Source: Rhizobiales bacterium 64-17 (GTDB taxonomy: Bacteria > Pseudomonadota > Alphaproteobacteria > Rhizobiales > Xanthobacteraceae). From it: a stretch of 41,901 bases of DNA. The position numbers and the translations under genes were made by a program. This document shows, one piece after another, positions 21,084 to 31,014 of this stretch (within the stretch, counting starts at the first letter, position 1; every line of letters starts with the position of its first letter). A model generated the notes under the pieces. It was not told the origin of the DNA, did no database searches, and saw nothing but the letters and a program-made list of their open reading frames with translations. Location of the stretch: positions 224,055 through 265,955 of the forward strand of contig MKWA01000002.1 of NCBI GenBank assembly GCA_001899285.1, read 5' to 3'.

Positions 21084-23539
21084 GCCGTCACCGGAACCCG
21101 CCAGATGTCGTCCGCATAATCACGAATCGCACGGTCGGACGAGAACCAGCCCATGCGCGCGGTGTTGAGGACGCTCGACGGCCACCACGTGTCGCTATCG
21201 CGCCAGCGTTCATCGAGCATGCGCTGCGCGGCCCAATAGGTGGAAAAGTCGGCGGCAACCATGAAAGGATCATGATCGAGAAGGGATGCGACGATCGGAG
21301 CGTATCGCGTCGGATCGTCGGGGGACAGTTCGCCGCTTTCAAGCGTGTCGATCACGCCGGCAAGCTCGGGACCGACCGCCTGCTCGCCGGCGAAGCGATC
21401 CCGACGCCGGGCCGCGACCTCGGCCGCCGTCAGACCGAAGATGACGACATTGTCGGCACCGACATGATCGCGAATTTCCACGGTCGCGCCGTCAAGCGTG
21501 CCGATGGTGATGGCCCCGTTAAGCGCCAGCTTCATGTTGCCGGTGCCGGAGGCTTCCATGCCGGCGGTCGAAATCTGTTCCGACACGTCCGCCGCGCCGA
21601 CGATGCGCGAGGCGATCTCGACGCTGTAATTGGCAACGAAGACGAGTTTGAGCCGGTCGCCGGTCACTGGATCGTCGTTGATCGTTTTTGCCACGTCGTG
21701 CGCCAGCTTGACGATGAGCTTCGCGCGTTCATAGCTCCCGGCGGCCTTGCCGGCAAAGATCTTCACCCGGCCAGGCCAATCGCGCTGCGGCGCCGCGCGC
21801 ATGGCGCGCCAGAGCGCGATCGTCTCCAGAATATTGAGCAACTGCCGCTTGTATTCGTGGATGCGCTTGATCTGCACGTCGAACATCGCGTCGGGATCGA
21901 CCGTGACACCGACCGAGGCTCGCAGGATGTCAGCAAGCGCAAGCTTGTTCTCATGGCGCACGGCGCGATAGCGCGCCACGAATGCTTTGTCGTGCGCTAG
22001 CGGCTCCAGCCGCCGCAGGGACGCGGGATCGTCGAAGACGCGTGGGCCGAGTTCGTCGCGAATGAGCGCGGTCAGTCCGGAATTGGCTTCATAGAGCCAG
22101 CGGCGGAAGCTGATGCCATTGGTCTTGTTGATAATCCGCGTCGGCGCAACCTTGGCGAGCGCGGCGAACACCGTGTCGCGCATCAGCTTAGTGTGCAGCG
22201 CCGACACGCCATTCACCGCGTGCGAACCGATGAAGGCGAGATGTCCCATGCGCACGCGCTGCTCGCCGGGTTCGTGGATCAGCGAGATCGCCGCGACCAG
22301 ATCGGCGTCGGTGTGTCCGGCCGCCACCGCTTCGTGCAGATGCAGCCAGTTAATCAGGTAGATGATCTGCAGATGCCGCGGCAGTAGCCGACTGAGCAAA
22401 GCCACCGGCCAGCTTTCCAGCGCCTCCGGCAGCAGGGTGTGGTTGGTGTAGCTGAGTGTCGCGCGGGTCACGTCCCAGGCGCGTTTCCAGGAAAATCCGT
22501 GTTCGTCGACGAGAATGCGCATCAATTCGGCAACGGCGATGGCGGGATGCGTGTCGTTGAGTTGTACGGCCGCGTGATCGGCGAGATTGTTGAGGGTGTC
22601 GTGCTCCGTCAGGTGACGGTGGATCAGGTCCTGCAGCGAGGCGGAGGTGAAAAAGAACTCCTGCCGCAGACGCAGCTCTTGCCCCTCGGGGGTGGAGTCG
22701 TCCGGATACAGCACGTCATTGATCGCCTGCGCGCGCGCGAATGCCTCGGTCGTCGGACCTTCGTCGCCACGGCCAAGCGCGAGCAACTGGATCGCCGCCG
22801 CCGGCTGCGCGCGCCACAGCCGCAGCGTGTTGGCATGCCGGCCGCCCCAACCAGGGATCAGCACGTCGTGCGCGGTCGCGGTGATGGTTTCCGCCGGATA
22901 CCAGACGGCCGGCGCGGTTTCCTGGTCGCCGCCGGCATATTCCACGGCGCCGCCAAAATGGATCGGGTAGGCGGTATCGGCGCGCGGAAGCTCCCACGGC
23001 GTGCCGTGCGCGAGCCAGTTGTCCGGATACTCCGATTGCCAGCCATCATGGAAACGCTGCTCGAATAGTCCGTGTTCGTAACGGATGCCGTAGCCGAACG
23101 CCGGGATGCCGAGCGCCGCCATGCTGTCGAGATAGCAGGCGGCGAGGCGGCCCAGTCCGCCGCTGCCGAGTCCGGGGTCTGGTTCGCACAACCGCAACTG
23201 ATCGAGATCCTTGCCGAAGCCGGCAACCGCCTCGCGCATTGCATCGAGCAGGCCGAGATTGCCGAGCGTGTCGATCAGCAGTTTGCCGACCAGGAATTCG
23301 ATCGAGAGATAGTAGACACGTTTGGCCTTGCGCTGCGTCGCGCTGCGTGCGCTTTGCATCCACACGTCGATGGCGCGATCCCGCGCCGCCAGCGCGACCG
23401 CCGTGTACCATTCACGATCGGTCGCCATTTCCGGTGTCGTGCCGAGCGCATAAGCGAGTTTGGTCACGATCGCCTCGCGCAGCGCGCGGACGGCATTGTC
23501 CGCCTGCGTCTGGTGGCGAAGGGTCTGGCGAGACTGCAT
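21080..23539 (-). CDS. glgP: Glycogen/maltodextrin phosphorylase
   Basis: GT35 phosphorylase of 819 residues that removes glucose-1-phosphate from the non-reducing ends of alpha-1,4-glucan using pyridoxal phosphate. Numbering from the chosen ATG: YYLSIEFLVG (76-85), EPDPGLGSGGLGRLA (119-133), QLNDTHPA (326-333), RIINKTNGISFRRW (468-481), IKRIHEYKRQ (557-566) and the PLP site EASGTGNMKLALNG (662-675) with the Schiff-base Lys670. The ATG at 23539 has GAGG about nine bases upstream and is preferred over the ATG eight codons earlier (23563), which has no ribosome binding site. It lies 36 bases after the ROK-like kinase gene and overlaps the PfkB gene by four. Confidence 0.95.
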   Translation of the reverse strand: MQSRQTLRHQTQADNAVRALREAIVTKLAYALGTTPEMATDREWYTAVALAARDRAIDVWMQSARSATQRKAKRVYYLSIEFLVGKLLIDTLGNLGLLDAMREAVAGFGKDLDQLRLCEPDPGLGSGGLGRLAACYLDSMAALGIPAFGYGIRYEHGLFEQRFHDGWQSEYPDNWLAHGTPWELPRADTAYPIHFGGAVEYAGGDQETAPAVWYPAETITATAHDVLIPGWGGRHANTLRLWRAQPAAAIQLLALGRGDEGPTTEAFARAQAINDVLYPDDSTPEGQELRLRQEFFFTSASLQDLIHRHLTEHDTLNNLADHAAVQLNDTHPAIAVAELMRILVDEHGFSWKRAWDVTRATLSYTNHTLLPEALESWPVALLSRLLPRHLQIIYLINWLHLHEAVAAGHTDADLVAAISLIHEPGEQRVRMGHLAFIGSHAVNGVSALHTKLMRDTVFAALAKVAPTRIINKTNGISFRRWLYEANSGLTALIRDELGPRVFDDPASLRRLEPLAHDKAFVARYRAVRHENKLALADILRASVGVTVDPDAMFDVQIKRIHEYKRQLLNILETIALWRAMRAAPQRDWPGRVKIFAGKAAGSYERAKLIVKLAHDVAKTINDDPVTGDRLKLVFVANYSVEIASRIVGAADVSEQISTAGMEASGTGNMKLALNGAITIGTLDGATVEIRDHVGADNVVIFGLTAAEVAARRRDRFAGEQAVGPELAGVIDTLESGELSPDDPTRYAPIVASLLDHDPFMVAADFSTYWAAQRMLDERWRDSDTWWPSSVLNTARMGWFSSDRAIRDYADDIWRVPVTA

Positions 23540-23575
23540 CGGCCGTGTCCTCACCGGTAACATGCGCGGCCCGTG

Positions 23576-24640
23576 TCAGGATTTACGGTTGCTGAACCGC
23601 GCATTGCCGAGGCCCGTGCCGATGGTCAGGACGCCCCAGCCGGCGACATCCCGCATGAAGGGGAGCTGGCTCAGACCTTGCACCACGGCGTCATTGTGCA
23701 TCAACACGGTCGTCTCCTGATCCTCGATGGATGGAATGAGCGCGCACAGATTCTCCGGCAGATGAAAATCCTTTCCGGACCAGTTGCCGGGCAGGTTCTG
23801 CGCGCCGCGATCGATCGAACCGTCGCGTTCGATCACGCCGGGGCAACCGATCCCGATAAAAGGGGCAAGCTCGATTTTCTCCTTCCTGGCAGACGCAATC
23901 ATCTTCTTGAGCATGTCGGAAAGTTTCTCGACTGCGGCGTCGCGCTTGATTTTGTCATCCGCATGGCGCCACAGCACGGATTTCCACACTTTCGCCTTTT
24001 CCAGCGTCGATGATTTCCTCTGATTGAGTTCCACGACGCCAGCGCGGATGTTGGTGCCGCCGATGTCGACGGCGAGAATCGCGTCGTGTCCTCGAAATAC
24101 CCAGGCCGGGGCGAGGTGCACCGCGCCGATCAGTCCGGCTTCATCCGGATGATGCCGGATCGGCACCAGTTCGACGTCGATTCCATCCTCGTGCAGCAGC
24201 AATGTCGACCGATGAATCGCGATCTCGCCGGCACGGCTTTGCCGCATGCCGCCTCCGACGGCGATGCGTTCGGTATCCTGCCATGCTCTGGTTTTGAGGA
24301 ATCGTTTGACGACCACTGTGAGCTCTTGCGCGAATTGCTCGACGGCGGTGTGGACGACGGCCGCCGCGCGCGGATCGTCGTTGATCAGCAGATCGTCGAT
24401 GGCTTTCTTGCTGATCTCGTCGGTGTCCGCATCGCCCACCGGATCGTCGCCGCTCGCCTGACGCTGTGTTTTGCGCACATCGTCGAGAATGTCGCGGAAT
24501 GCCTGCTTGTTGGCGCGGTCGCCGATGAAGCCATCGCCGTCGCGGATTTCGATATTGTAGGAATCGACAATCACCGCCGGCAGTTGCGACGTGCCATGTC
24601 CGGTGATCACGTCTCTTTTCTCTTTGGAATCGCCGCCCAT
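23576..24640 (-). CDS. ROK-like sugar kinase with circularly permuted motif order
   Basis: A 354-residue protein with every ROK landmark but in permuted order. Residues about 1-176 look like the C-terminal half of a ROK kinase, ending in IAVGGGM (126-132) and DEAGLIGAVHL (166-176). Then comes what is normally the N-terminus: phosphate loop DIGGTNIRAG (192-201), GIGCPGVIERDG (263-274), NLPGNW (282-287), catalytic NDA (316-318) and the second phosphate loop IGTGLGN (340-346), a few residues before the stop. The zinc CxCGxxGC motif is absent. All active-site pieces are present, so it is probably active; glucose is a plausible substrate given glgP next door. The ATG at 24640 (GGA upstream) is preferred to an in-frame GTG at 24664. 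Confidence 0.8.
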   Translation of the reverse strand: MGGDSKEKRDVITGHGTSQLPAVIVDSYNIEIRDGDGFIGDRANKQAFRDILDDVRKTQRQASGDDPVGDADTDEISKKAIDDLLINDDPRAAAVVHTAVEQFAQELTVVVKRFLKTRAWQDTERIAVGGGMRQSRAGEIAIHRSTLLLHEDGIDVELVPIRHHPDEAGLIGAVHLAPAWVFRGHDAILAVDIGGTNIRAGVVELNQRKSSTLEKAKVWKSVLWRHADDKIKRDAAVEKLSDMLKKMIASARKEKIELAPFIGIGCPGVIERDGSIDRGAQNLPGNWSGKDFHLPENLCALIPSIEDQETTVLMHNDAVVQGLSQLPFMRDVAGWGVLTIGTGLGNARFSNRKS

Positions 24641-24687
24641 TCCCAGATCCGTTGTTCGTGTCACCGCGCAAACAGAGCGTGTGATCT

Positions 24688-25509
24688 TCAGGAGTGATAG
24701 GCTGTTGCGGCCGGCGCCGTGGCAGCGGACCGCTCGACCAATTCCTCCGCCGCGCGCGCGAGCCAGTCGCGCACCGCATGCGGATCGTCGAAATATCCGT
24801 CCGTGCCGGCAATCCTGCGGCCGACCGAATAACCGAAGCCGCGATAGCGCGGCATGATGGGAAACACCGTCTCGTCGGTCACGTCGTCGCCGATGAAGAC
24901 CGGCCGGCGCCCTCGAAATGGCGGCTGGTTCATCAGATATTCAACACCGGTCGCTTTGGTCAGTCCGGCCGGCTTCACTTCGACGACGAATTTGCCGAGG
25001 ATCAAATCAACGGCGCCGGGCGGCAGACGCTCCTGAATGGCCTGCGCCGTGGCGATCACCTTCGGTCCCAGCTCCGGTGCCAGACGGTAGTGCAGCGCCA
25101 GCGCATAACCCTTGTCTTCGACCAGAACGCCTTTTCCGAGTTTTCCGATGATCGCGAAATCGCGCTTGATCGGAGCAGGAAGAGGCGGCGGCGCAACCCC
25201 GTGATCGGTCGAGATGTCGATGCGCAATTCCGCGCCATGACCGCCGACGGCGGGGAGGACCAGCGGTGAAAACACCAGATCGATATCGGAGACAACCCGG
25301 CCGCTGACGAAAGCCACGGCGCCGCCTAGCGCCCTGTGCAGTGCGCGCAGCGTTTGGATCAACTCGGGTGACGCCCACACTTCGCGCGGCGTCGGGGCGA
25401 AGTCGAGCAGCGTGCCGTCGATATCGAGCAGCAGCGCCGTCGAGCTTGGCGCAAGAGGAAGAATCCGGTCTGCATCGATCGAATCCGGGGGCATGACCGG
25501 TCCGTTCAT
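24688..25509 (-). CDS. otsB: Trehalose-6-phosphate phosphatase
   Basis: HAD-superfamily phosphatase of 273 residues that dephosphorylates trehalose-6-phosphate made by OtsA. Motif I is DIDGT (29-33, nucleophile Asp29). VSGR (68-71) and GGHGAE (89-94) are typical of OtsB. Motif III lysines are around VKPAGLTKATG (178-188), and motif IV is GDDVTDE (207-213). The reading frame is open nine codons upstream, but the ATG at 25509 has GGAG five bases before it and is chosen. It is the first gene of a minus-strand operon with the ROK-like kinase, glgP and the PfkB kinase. An EcfG-type promoter lies 26 bases upstream. Confidence 0.96.
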   Translation of the reverse strand: MNGPVMPPDSIDADRILPLAPSSTALLLDIDGTLLDFAPTPREVWASPELIQTLRALHRALGGAVAFVSGRVVSDIDLVFSPLVLPAVGGHGAELRIDISTDHGVAPPPLPAPIKRDFAIIGKLGKGVLVEDKGYALALHYRLAPELGPKVIATAQAIQERLPPGAVDLILGKFVVEVKPAGLTKATGVEYLMNQPPFRGRRPVFIGDDVTDETVFPIMPRYRGFGYSVGRRIAGTDGYFDDPHAVRDWLARAAEELVERSAATAPAATAYHS

Positions 25510-25534
25510 TCGCGCTCCATTGCAATGCACAGCC

Positions 25535-25559
25535 AACGCAACGCAGTGCGAAAAGTTCC
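25535..25559 (-). promoter_or_regulatory. EcfG-type (general stress response) promoter of otsB operon
   Basis: On the minus strand GGAAC (25559-25555) is followed by exactly 16 bases and CGTT (25538-25535), a full match to the EcfG consensus and the same spacing as the otsA promoter. The start would be near 25528, about 19 bases before the otsB ATG, leaving just enough room for its GGAG. Because otsB leads the operon, the ROK-like kinase, glgP and PfkB genes would be included. Confidence 0.75.
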
Positions 25560-25745
25560 ATTCTGAACTGTGTGGTTGGACCGCGTGGCCGCCACACTAT
25601 TGCCGGTCCCGGAGCCAGGCGACGCCCATCCATGGAAATCATCGCCATCCCGGTTGCTGCGGTGCAACTTAATCGCCGGTTCCGCGTTGGTGGCGCAGCG
25701 TCTTGCCGGGCTCCAGAACAGTGTCATCAGAAAGGGTCTGTCCGC

Positions 25746-25922
25746 ATGTCGATCATCGAGCGTGTCCTGGAGCCGAATTCGACCGATACTCCGACCTGCG
25801 TCTGCGGCGATGATATGCGTCTCGCCAAGGTCGAGCCGCATGGATTTATCGACGACGCGGAAACGCGGGAATTCGATTGCCGCTGCGGCCATCGTCTCAA
25901 GCTGGTGCTGTGGGCATCGTGA
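25746..25922 (+). CDS. Tiny protein with paired CxC motifs (zinc-ribbon-like)
   Basis: A 58-residue protein with CVC at 18-20 and CRCGH at 45-49, four cysteines placed as in a small zinc ribbon. There is no signal peptide, so it is probably cytoplasmic. The frame extends upstream to 25572, but the ATG at 25746 follows an AAAGGG and begins where the sequence becomes protein-like. It is transcribed away from otsB; the 236-bp region between them holds the otsB promoter and no other gene I can support. I recall similar short proteins from Bradyrhizobium annotated as hypothetical. Function unknown; metal binding is inferred only from the cysteines. Confidence 0.65.
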   Translation: MSIIERVLEPNSTDTPTCVCGDDMRLAKVEPHGFIDDAETREFDCRCGHRLKLVLWAS

Positions 25923-26007
25923 TCCGTCGCCAAGCCGCGGGTTCGGTGCGCCTCGGTGAAACCAAGCAAGGCGGGATCGAGGGCCCCAGGAAAAGAGCAG
26001 CGCCATC

Positions 26008-26649
26008 ATGACCGTCATCATCACCGCCTTTGAACGCTCGCCCGACGGCGGCAGGGGGCTGGCGCGCGACACGCGCGTGCGCTGGGCGTTGGAAGAGGTG
26101 GGGCAGGCCTACGATGTTCGCTATGTGTCGTTTCAGGCGATGAAAGAGCCCACGCATCTGGCGCTGCATCCGTTCGGGCAGATTCCAACCTATGAGGATG
26201 GCGATGTTGCGCTGTTCGAGACCGGCGCGATCGTGCTCCACATCGCCGAACGCCACGCGGGTCTGTTGCCGGAGGATGCGAACGGGCGGGCGCGGACGAT
26301 TGCCTGGATGTTCGCCGCGGTGAATACCGTGGAGCCGCCGATCCTTGAACTGGTCACCGCCGTTATCTTCGAACGCGACAAGCCCTGGTCGGAGCAACGC
26401 CTGCCGCTGGTGAAGGACCGCGTTCGCGAGCGGCTGAAACAGCTTTCCGCTCGTCTGGGCGATGCGCAGTGGATCGAGGGAGCATTCAGCGCCGGCGATC
26501 TGATGATGGTGTCGGTTTTACTGCGCTTGCGTGCATCCGGCCTGCTGGATGAATACCCGAATCTCGCCGCCTATGTGGCACGCGGCGAGGCGCGGCCGGC
26601 CTATCGGCGGGCGTTCGCCGCGCAACTGGCGGCAAATACCGGAAGCTGA
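26008..26649 (+). CDS. Glutathione S-transferase family protein
   Basis: A 213-residue cytoplasmic protein with a thioredoxin-like N-terminal domain (about 1-85) and an all-helical C-terminal domain. The family signature is HPFGQIPTYEDGDVALFETG (54-73): Pro60 is the cis-proline, and Glu71-Thr72 match the residues that hold the gamma-glutamyl part of glutathione. The N-terminal active residue is not clear; a Ser at 11 in FERSPDGG is a candidate. The substrate is unknown. It is tail-to-tail with hemB, with only three bases between stop codons. Upstream, 85 bp separate it from the CxC protein gene, and an operon with it is possible. Confidence 0.88.
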   Translation: MTVIITAFERSPDGGRGLARDTRVRWALEEVGQAYDVRYVSFQAMKEPTHLALHPFGQIPTYEDGDVALFETGAIVLHIAERHAGLLPEDANGRARTIAWMFAAVNTVEPPILELVTAVIFERDKPWSEQRLPLVKDRVRERLKQLSARLGDAQWIEGAFSAGDLMMVSVLLRLRASGLLDEYPNLAAYVARGEARPAYRRAFAAQLAANTGS

Positions 26650-26652
26650 TCG

Positions 26653-27729
<1,077 letters not shown>

Positions 27730-27797
27730 TCAATGACGCCCGTGGCGGTCTTTTAGCGCCTCCGATCACAACCCGCCAGCAGGTGTCGCCGGTTCGG

Positions 27798-27826
27798 TTG
27801 ACGAGGCCCGAAGCGCCTTTTAACGA
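27798..27826 (+). promoter_or_regulatory. Candidate housekeeping promoter of the valine-catabolism cluster
   Basis: TTGACG (27798-27803), 17 bases, then TAACGA (27821-27826), oriented towards the acyl-CoA dehydrogenase gene at 27847. The -35 is a full match to the alphaproteobacterial form; the -10 is weak. It lies in the 138-bp divergent region shared with hemB. Confidence 0.35.
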
Positions 27827-27846
27827 TCAGAGGGAAGGGGCCGGCG

Positions 27847-28986
27847 ATGGATTTCGAACTCAGCGAAGAACAGCGGGCATTCCAGGACACGGCGCGCGAT
27901 TTCGCCGTCACCGAGATGATGCCGCAGGCGCGGCAGTGGGACGAGGATGAAATCTTCCCGGTCCAGACGCTGCGCAAGGCGGCCGCGCTCGGCTTCGGCG
28001 GCATCTATGTGAAGGAAGATGTCGGCGGCTCGGCGCTCGACCGCCTCGACGCCGCGGTGATCTTCGAGGAACTGGCGCAGGGTTGCACCTCCACCGCCGC
28101 CTACATTTCCATCCACAACATGGCGGCGTGGATGATCGACCAGTTCGGCGGCGACGAGCAGCGCCGCCGCTTCCTGCCCAAGCTCTGCACCATGGAGCAC
28201 TTCGCCAGCTACTGTCTCACCGAGCCCGGCGCCGGCTCCGACGCTGCGAGCCTGACCACGAAAGCGCGGCGCGACGGCGATCACTACGTGCTCGACGGCG
28301 CCAAGGCGTTCATCTCCGGCGGCGGCCGCTCCGACGTTTATGTTGTGATGGCGCGGACGGGCGACGCCGGCCCGCGCGGCATTTCCTGCATCGTCGTCGA
28401 GAACGGCACGCCCGGCCTGTCGTTCGGCGCGCAGGAGAAGAAGCTCGGCTGGAAATCGCAGCCGACCGCCATGGTGCTGTTCGAGAATTGCCGCGTGCCG
28501 GTCGCGAACCGCATCGGCGAGGAGGGGCATGGCTTCCGCATCGCCATGGCAGGGCTCGACGGCGGACGGCTGAACATCGGCGCCTGCTCGATCGGCGGCG
28601 CGCAGTTCTGCCTCAACCGCACCATTGACTATATGAAAGAGCGCAAGCAGTTCGGCACGCGCCTGTCGGAATTCCAGGCGTTGCAGTTCCGCGTCGCCGA
28701 TTATGCCACCGAATTGGAGGCGGCACGGCTGATGCTGCATCGCGCGGCGGTCGCGGTCGGCAACAAGGACGGCAACGCCACGCGGCTGGCGGCGATGGCG
28801 AAGCGGATTGCCACCGACACCGGCTTCGAGGTGGTCAATGGTTGCCTGCAACTGCATGGCGGTTACGGCTATCTGCGCGATCATCCGATCGAGCGGGTGC
28901 TGCGCGACGTGCGCGTGCACCAGATCCTCGAAGGCACCAACGAAGTGATGCGGCTGATCATCAGCCGCCAGATGTTGGGGAACTGA
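27847..28986 (+). CDS. Acyl-CoA dehydrogenase, probably isobutyryl-CoA dehydrogenase
   Basis: A 379-residue FAD enzyme. It starts with the usual [18 protein letters not shown] helix and carries [12 protein letters not shown] (119-130) with the substrate/FAD contacts, [12 protein letters not shown], the arginine-rich [14 protein letters not shown] segment and the C-terminal [18 protein letters not shown]. Glu362 in that segment is in the place of the catalytic base of short-chain dehydrogenases. Isobutyryl-CoA as substrate is inferred from the downstream 3-hydroxyisobutyryl-CoA hydrolase and 3-hydroxyisobutyrate dehydrogenase, which complete the valine route; 2-methylbutyryl-CoA or butyryl-CoA remain possible. 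A strong GAAGGGG precedes the ATG. The next gene starts one base after its stop. Confidence 0.9.
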   Translation: MDFELSEEQRAFQDTARDFAVTEMMPQARQWDEDEIFPVQTLRKAAALGFGGIYVKEDVGGSALDRLDAAVIFEELAQGCTSTAAYISIHNMAAWMIDQFGGDEQRRRFLPKLCTMEHFASYCLTEPGAGSDAASLTTKARRDGDHYVLDGAKAFISGGGRSDVYVVMARTGDAGPRGISCIVVENGTPGLSFGAQEKKLGWKSQPTAMVLFENCRVPVANRIGEEGHGFRIAMAGLDGGRLNIGACSIGGAQFCLNRTIDYMKERKQFGTRLSEFQALQFRVADYATELEAARLMLHRAAVAVGNKDGNATRLAAMAKRIATDTGFEVVNGCLQLHGGYGYLRDHPIERVLRDVRVHQILEGTNEVMRLIISRQMLGN

Positions 28987-28987
28987 C

Positions 28988-29422
28988 ATGCTCGCCGCCA
29001 GCGGACAACTCGCCTTGATCGCCGCCGCGCTGTTCACCGGCGCGGCGCTGTACATCACCGTCGCCGAGCAGCCGGCGCGGATGCGGCTCGATGCGCCGTC
29101 GATGCTGGCGCAGTGGCAGCCGAGTTATGCGCGCGCCGCGATCATGCAGGCGGCGCTGGCGATCCTCGGCGGCGTGTTCGGACTGCTGGCATTCTTCATC
29201 GCCTATGACTGGCGCTGGGTGCTCGGCGCGGTGCTGATCCTCGCCAACTGGCCGTATACGCTGTTCGTCATCATGCCGACCAACCGTCAGCTTAAATCGC
29301 TGACGCCGCCGCAGGCCGACGACAGCACCCGCGATTTGATCCGCCAGTGGGGCCTCCTGCATCTCGTCCGCGTCGCGCTCGGCGCGCTGGCGACGCTCGA
29401 ATTCCTGTGGGCGCTGAATTGA
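28988..29422 (+). CDS. DUF1772-like membrane protein
   Basis: A 144-residue protein with about four hydrophobic helices: roughly 5-25, 55-75 and 75-95 in two close segments, and 125-143. The motif EQPARM near 27-32 after the first helix, and PTNRQLKSL near 98-106 after the third, are the pattern of the DUF1772 (anthrone oxygenase-like) family. No catalytic role is known for bacterial members. It is packed between two valine-catabolism genes: its ATG is one base after the dehydrogenase stop, with GGGGA upstream, and its stop lies just before the start of the hydrolase gene. That suggests co-translation but not function. Confidence 0.75.
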   Translation: MLAASGQLALIAAALFTGAALYITVAEQPARMRLDAPSMLAQWQPSYARAAIMQAALAILGGVFGLLAFFIAYDWRWVLGAVLILANWPYTLFVIMPTNRQLKSLTPPQADDSTRDLIRQWGLLHLVRVALGALATLEFLWALN

Positions 29423-29427
29423 GCGGC

Positions 29428-30483
29428 GTGACAGAACAAGCATTCGACGAGATCCTGTTCGCGCGCGAGGGCGCGGCCGGCATCATCACGCTAAACCGGC
29501 CGAAGGCGCTCAACGCGGTGACGCATCGCATGGTCGGCGCGCTGCAGGCGCAACTCGATCTGTGGCGCGACGATCCGGCGGTGTCCTGTGTGGTGTTGCG
29601 CGCCAACGGCGAGAAGGCGTTTTCCGCCGGCGGCGACATCCGCGCGCTCTACGATCTGGGCAAGGCCGGGCAGTACGAACAGGCCCTGTCGTTCTGGCGC
29701 GACGAATATCTGCTCAATGCCGCGATCCGCGATTACCCAAAACCGTACATTTCGCTGATCGACGGCATCGTCATGGGCGGCGGCGTCGGTATCTCCGTCA
29801 ACGGCCGTTACCGCGTCGCCGGCGACAGATTCCAGTTCGCCATGCCGGAGGTGAGCATCGGCTTTTTCCCCGATGTCGGCGCGACCTATATTCTGCCGCG
29901 CCTGCCGGGCCTGCTCGGCACCTGGGCGGCACTGACCGGCGATCGCATCCGCGCGAACGACGCCGTAGCGTCCGGCGTCGCCACGCATCGGGTCGCCTCG
30001 GCGCGGTTCGACGACCTCCTGGCGGCTCTGCGTGACGGCATGCCCGCCGAAACCGCGCTCGCGCGCTGCGCCGCGCCGCCCGCATCGCTGTCGCTGCCGG
30101 TCGGGCTGATTGATCGTTGTTTTGCCGCCGACCGGGTCGAGGATATTCTCGCGGCGCTCGATGCGGTGGCCACCACGTCGGACGTGGAGGGCGATTTCGC
30201 CCGTGCCGCCGCCGCCACGATCCGAACCAAATCGCCGACCAGTCTCCGGCTCGCGCTGGCGCAGATGCGCCGCGGCCGCGACTGGACCTTCGCGCAGGCG
30301 ATGCGCGCCGAATTCCGCATCGTCTCGCGCGTTGTCCATGATCACGATTTCTACGAGGGAGTGCGTGCGCTGATCGTCGACAAGGACAACACCCCGCGCT
30401 GGCAACCGGCGGCGCTCGCCGACGTGACCGATGCCGCGATCGAGCGCCACTTCGCGCCGCTGCCGCGCGAGTTGCCGCTATGA
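29428..30483 (+). CDS. 3-hydroxyisobutyryl-CoA hydrolase (enoyl-CoA hydratase/isomerase family)
   Basis: A 351-residue crotonase-fold protein that fits the HIBCH group, which frees 3-hydroxyisobutyrate from its CoA ester in valine breakdown. ITLNRPKALNAV (20-31), FSAGGDIRALYD (65-76, oxyanion hole) and GIVMGGGVGISVNGRYRVA (113-131) are typical; MPEVSIGFFPDVGA (139-152) supplies the catalytic Glu141 and Asp149. The length of about 350 separates it from 260-residue enoyl-CoA hydratases. The frame is open to 29347, inside the upstream gene. GTG at 29428 (or TTG at 29419, overlapping the preceding stop) gives the standard N-terminus; neither has a strong ribosome binding site, so translation is probably coupled. 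Confidence 0.92.
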   Translation: MTEQAFDEILFAREGAAGIITLNRPKALNAVTHRMVGALQAQLDLWRDDPAVSCVVLRANGEKAFSAGGDIRALYDLGKAGQYEQALSFWRDEYLLNAAIRDYPKPYISLIDGIVMGGGVGISVNGRYRVAGDRFQFAMPEVSIGFFPDVGATYILPRLPGLLGTWAALTGDRIRANDAVASGVATHRVASARFDDLLAALRDGMPAETALARCAAPPASLSLPVGLIDRCFAADRVEDILAALDAVATTSDVEGDFARAAAATIRTKSPTSLRLALAQMRRGRDWTFAQAMRAEFRIVSRVVHDHDFYEGVRALIVDKDNTPRWQPAALADVTDAAIERHFAPLPRELPL

Positions 30484-30929
30484 TGGATCCGGTCGTTCCC
30501 GATGCCAGCCGCGCGCTGGAGCCGGTCCGCGCCGACGAGGGGCGGGTGGTGGTCGGTGGCTGGACCCGGCGGCTGATCCTGTTCCTGCGTGTCATGGCCG
30601 GGCTCGCCATGATCAAGGGCCTCTATCACTGGGCGCGGCTGTGCGGCATCGGCGTCGCGCCGGACGATGTGTTCGAGGCGCATACCTCGCCGTGGCAGGT
30701 GGCGACGATCTTCTTCGCGGTGATCGATCTTGTTGCCGCGGTCGGGCTGTGGCTCGCGGCGCCGTGGGGCGCGGTGGTGTGGCTCACCTCGATCGTGTCG
30801 ATGATCGCCGTCGAAATCCTGTTTCCGCAGGTGCTGGGCGGCGGCAGCATCGTCACCTTCGCCGAATTCCTGTTGCTGCTGGTTTACCTCTGGCTCGCGT
30901 TGAAGGCGGCGGGCGAGCATCCGGGTTGA
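30480..30929 (+). CDS. Small four-helix inner-membrane protein (possibly DUF6163)
   Basis: A 149-residue protein with a polar N-terminus of about 28 residues, then roughly four hydrophobic segments (about 30-47, 72-95, 98-116 and 124-143). The pattern RLILFLRVMAGLAMIKGLYHW (30-50) is like a family I recall from Rhizobiales as DUF6163, but this is from memory and uncertain. The ATG overlaps the stop of the hydrolase gene (ATGA), so the two are translationally coupled. It precedes the 3-hydroxyisobutyrate dehydrogenase gene by 85 bp. No function is known. Confidence 0.72.
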   Translation: MMDPVVPDASRALEPVRADEGRVVVGGWTRRLILFLRVMAGLAMIKGLYHWARLCGIGVAPDDVFEAHTSPWQVATIFFAVIDLVAAVGLWLAAPWGAVVWLTSIVSMIAVEILFPQVLGGGSIVTFAEFLLLLVYLWLALKAAGEHPG

Positions 30930-31014
30930 TCGAAAGATCAAGTCGTTCGGATGACTGACAACGCGAAAAAATTGCGGCAGCATGCCGCTCACAACAGCAA
31001 GAGGGGAGGCGACC

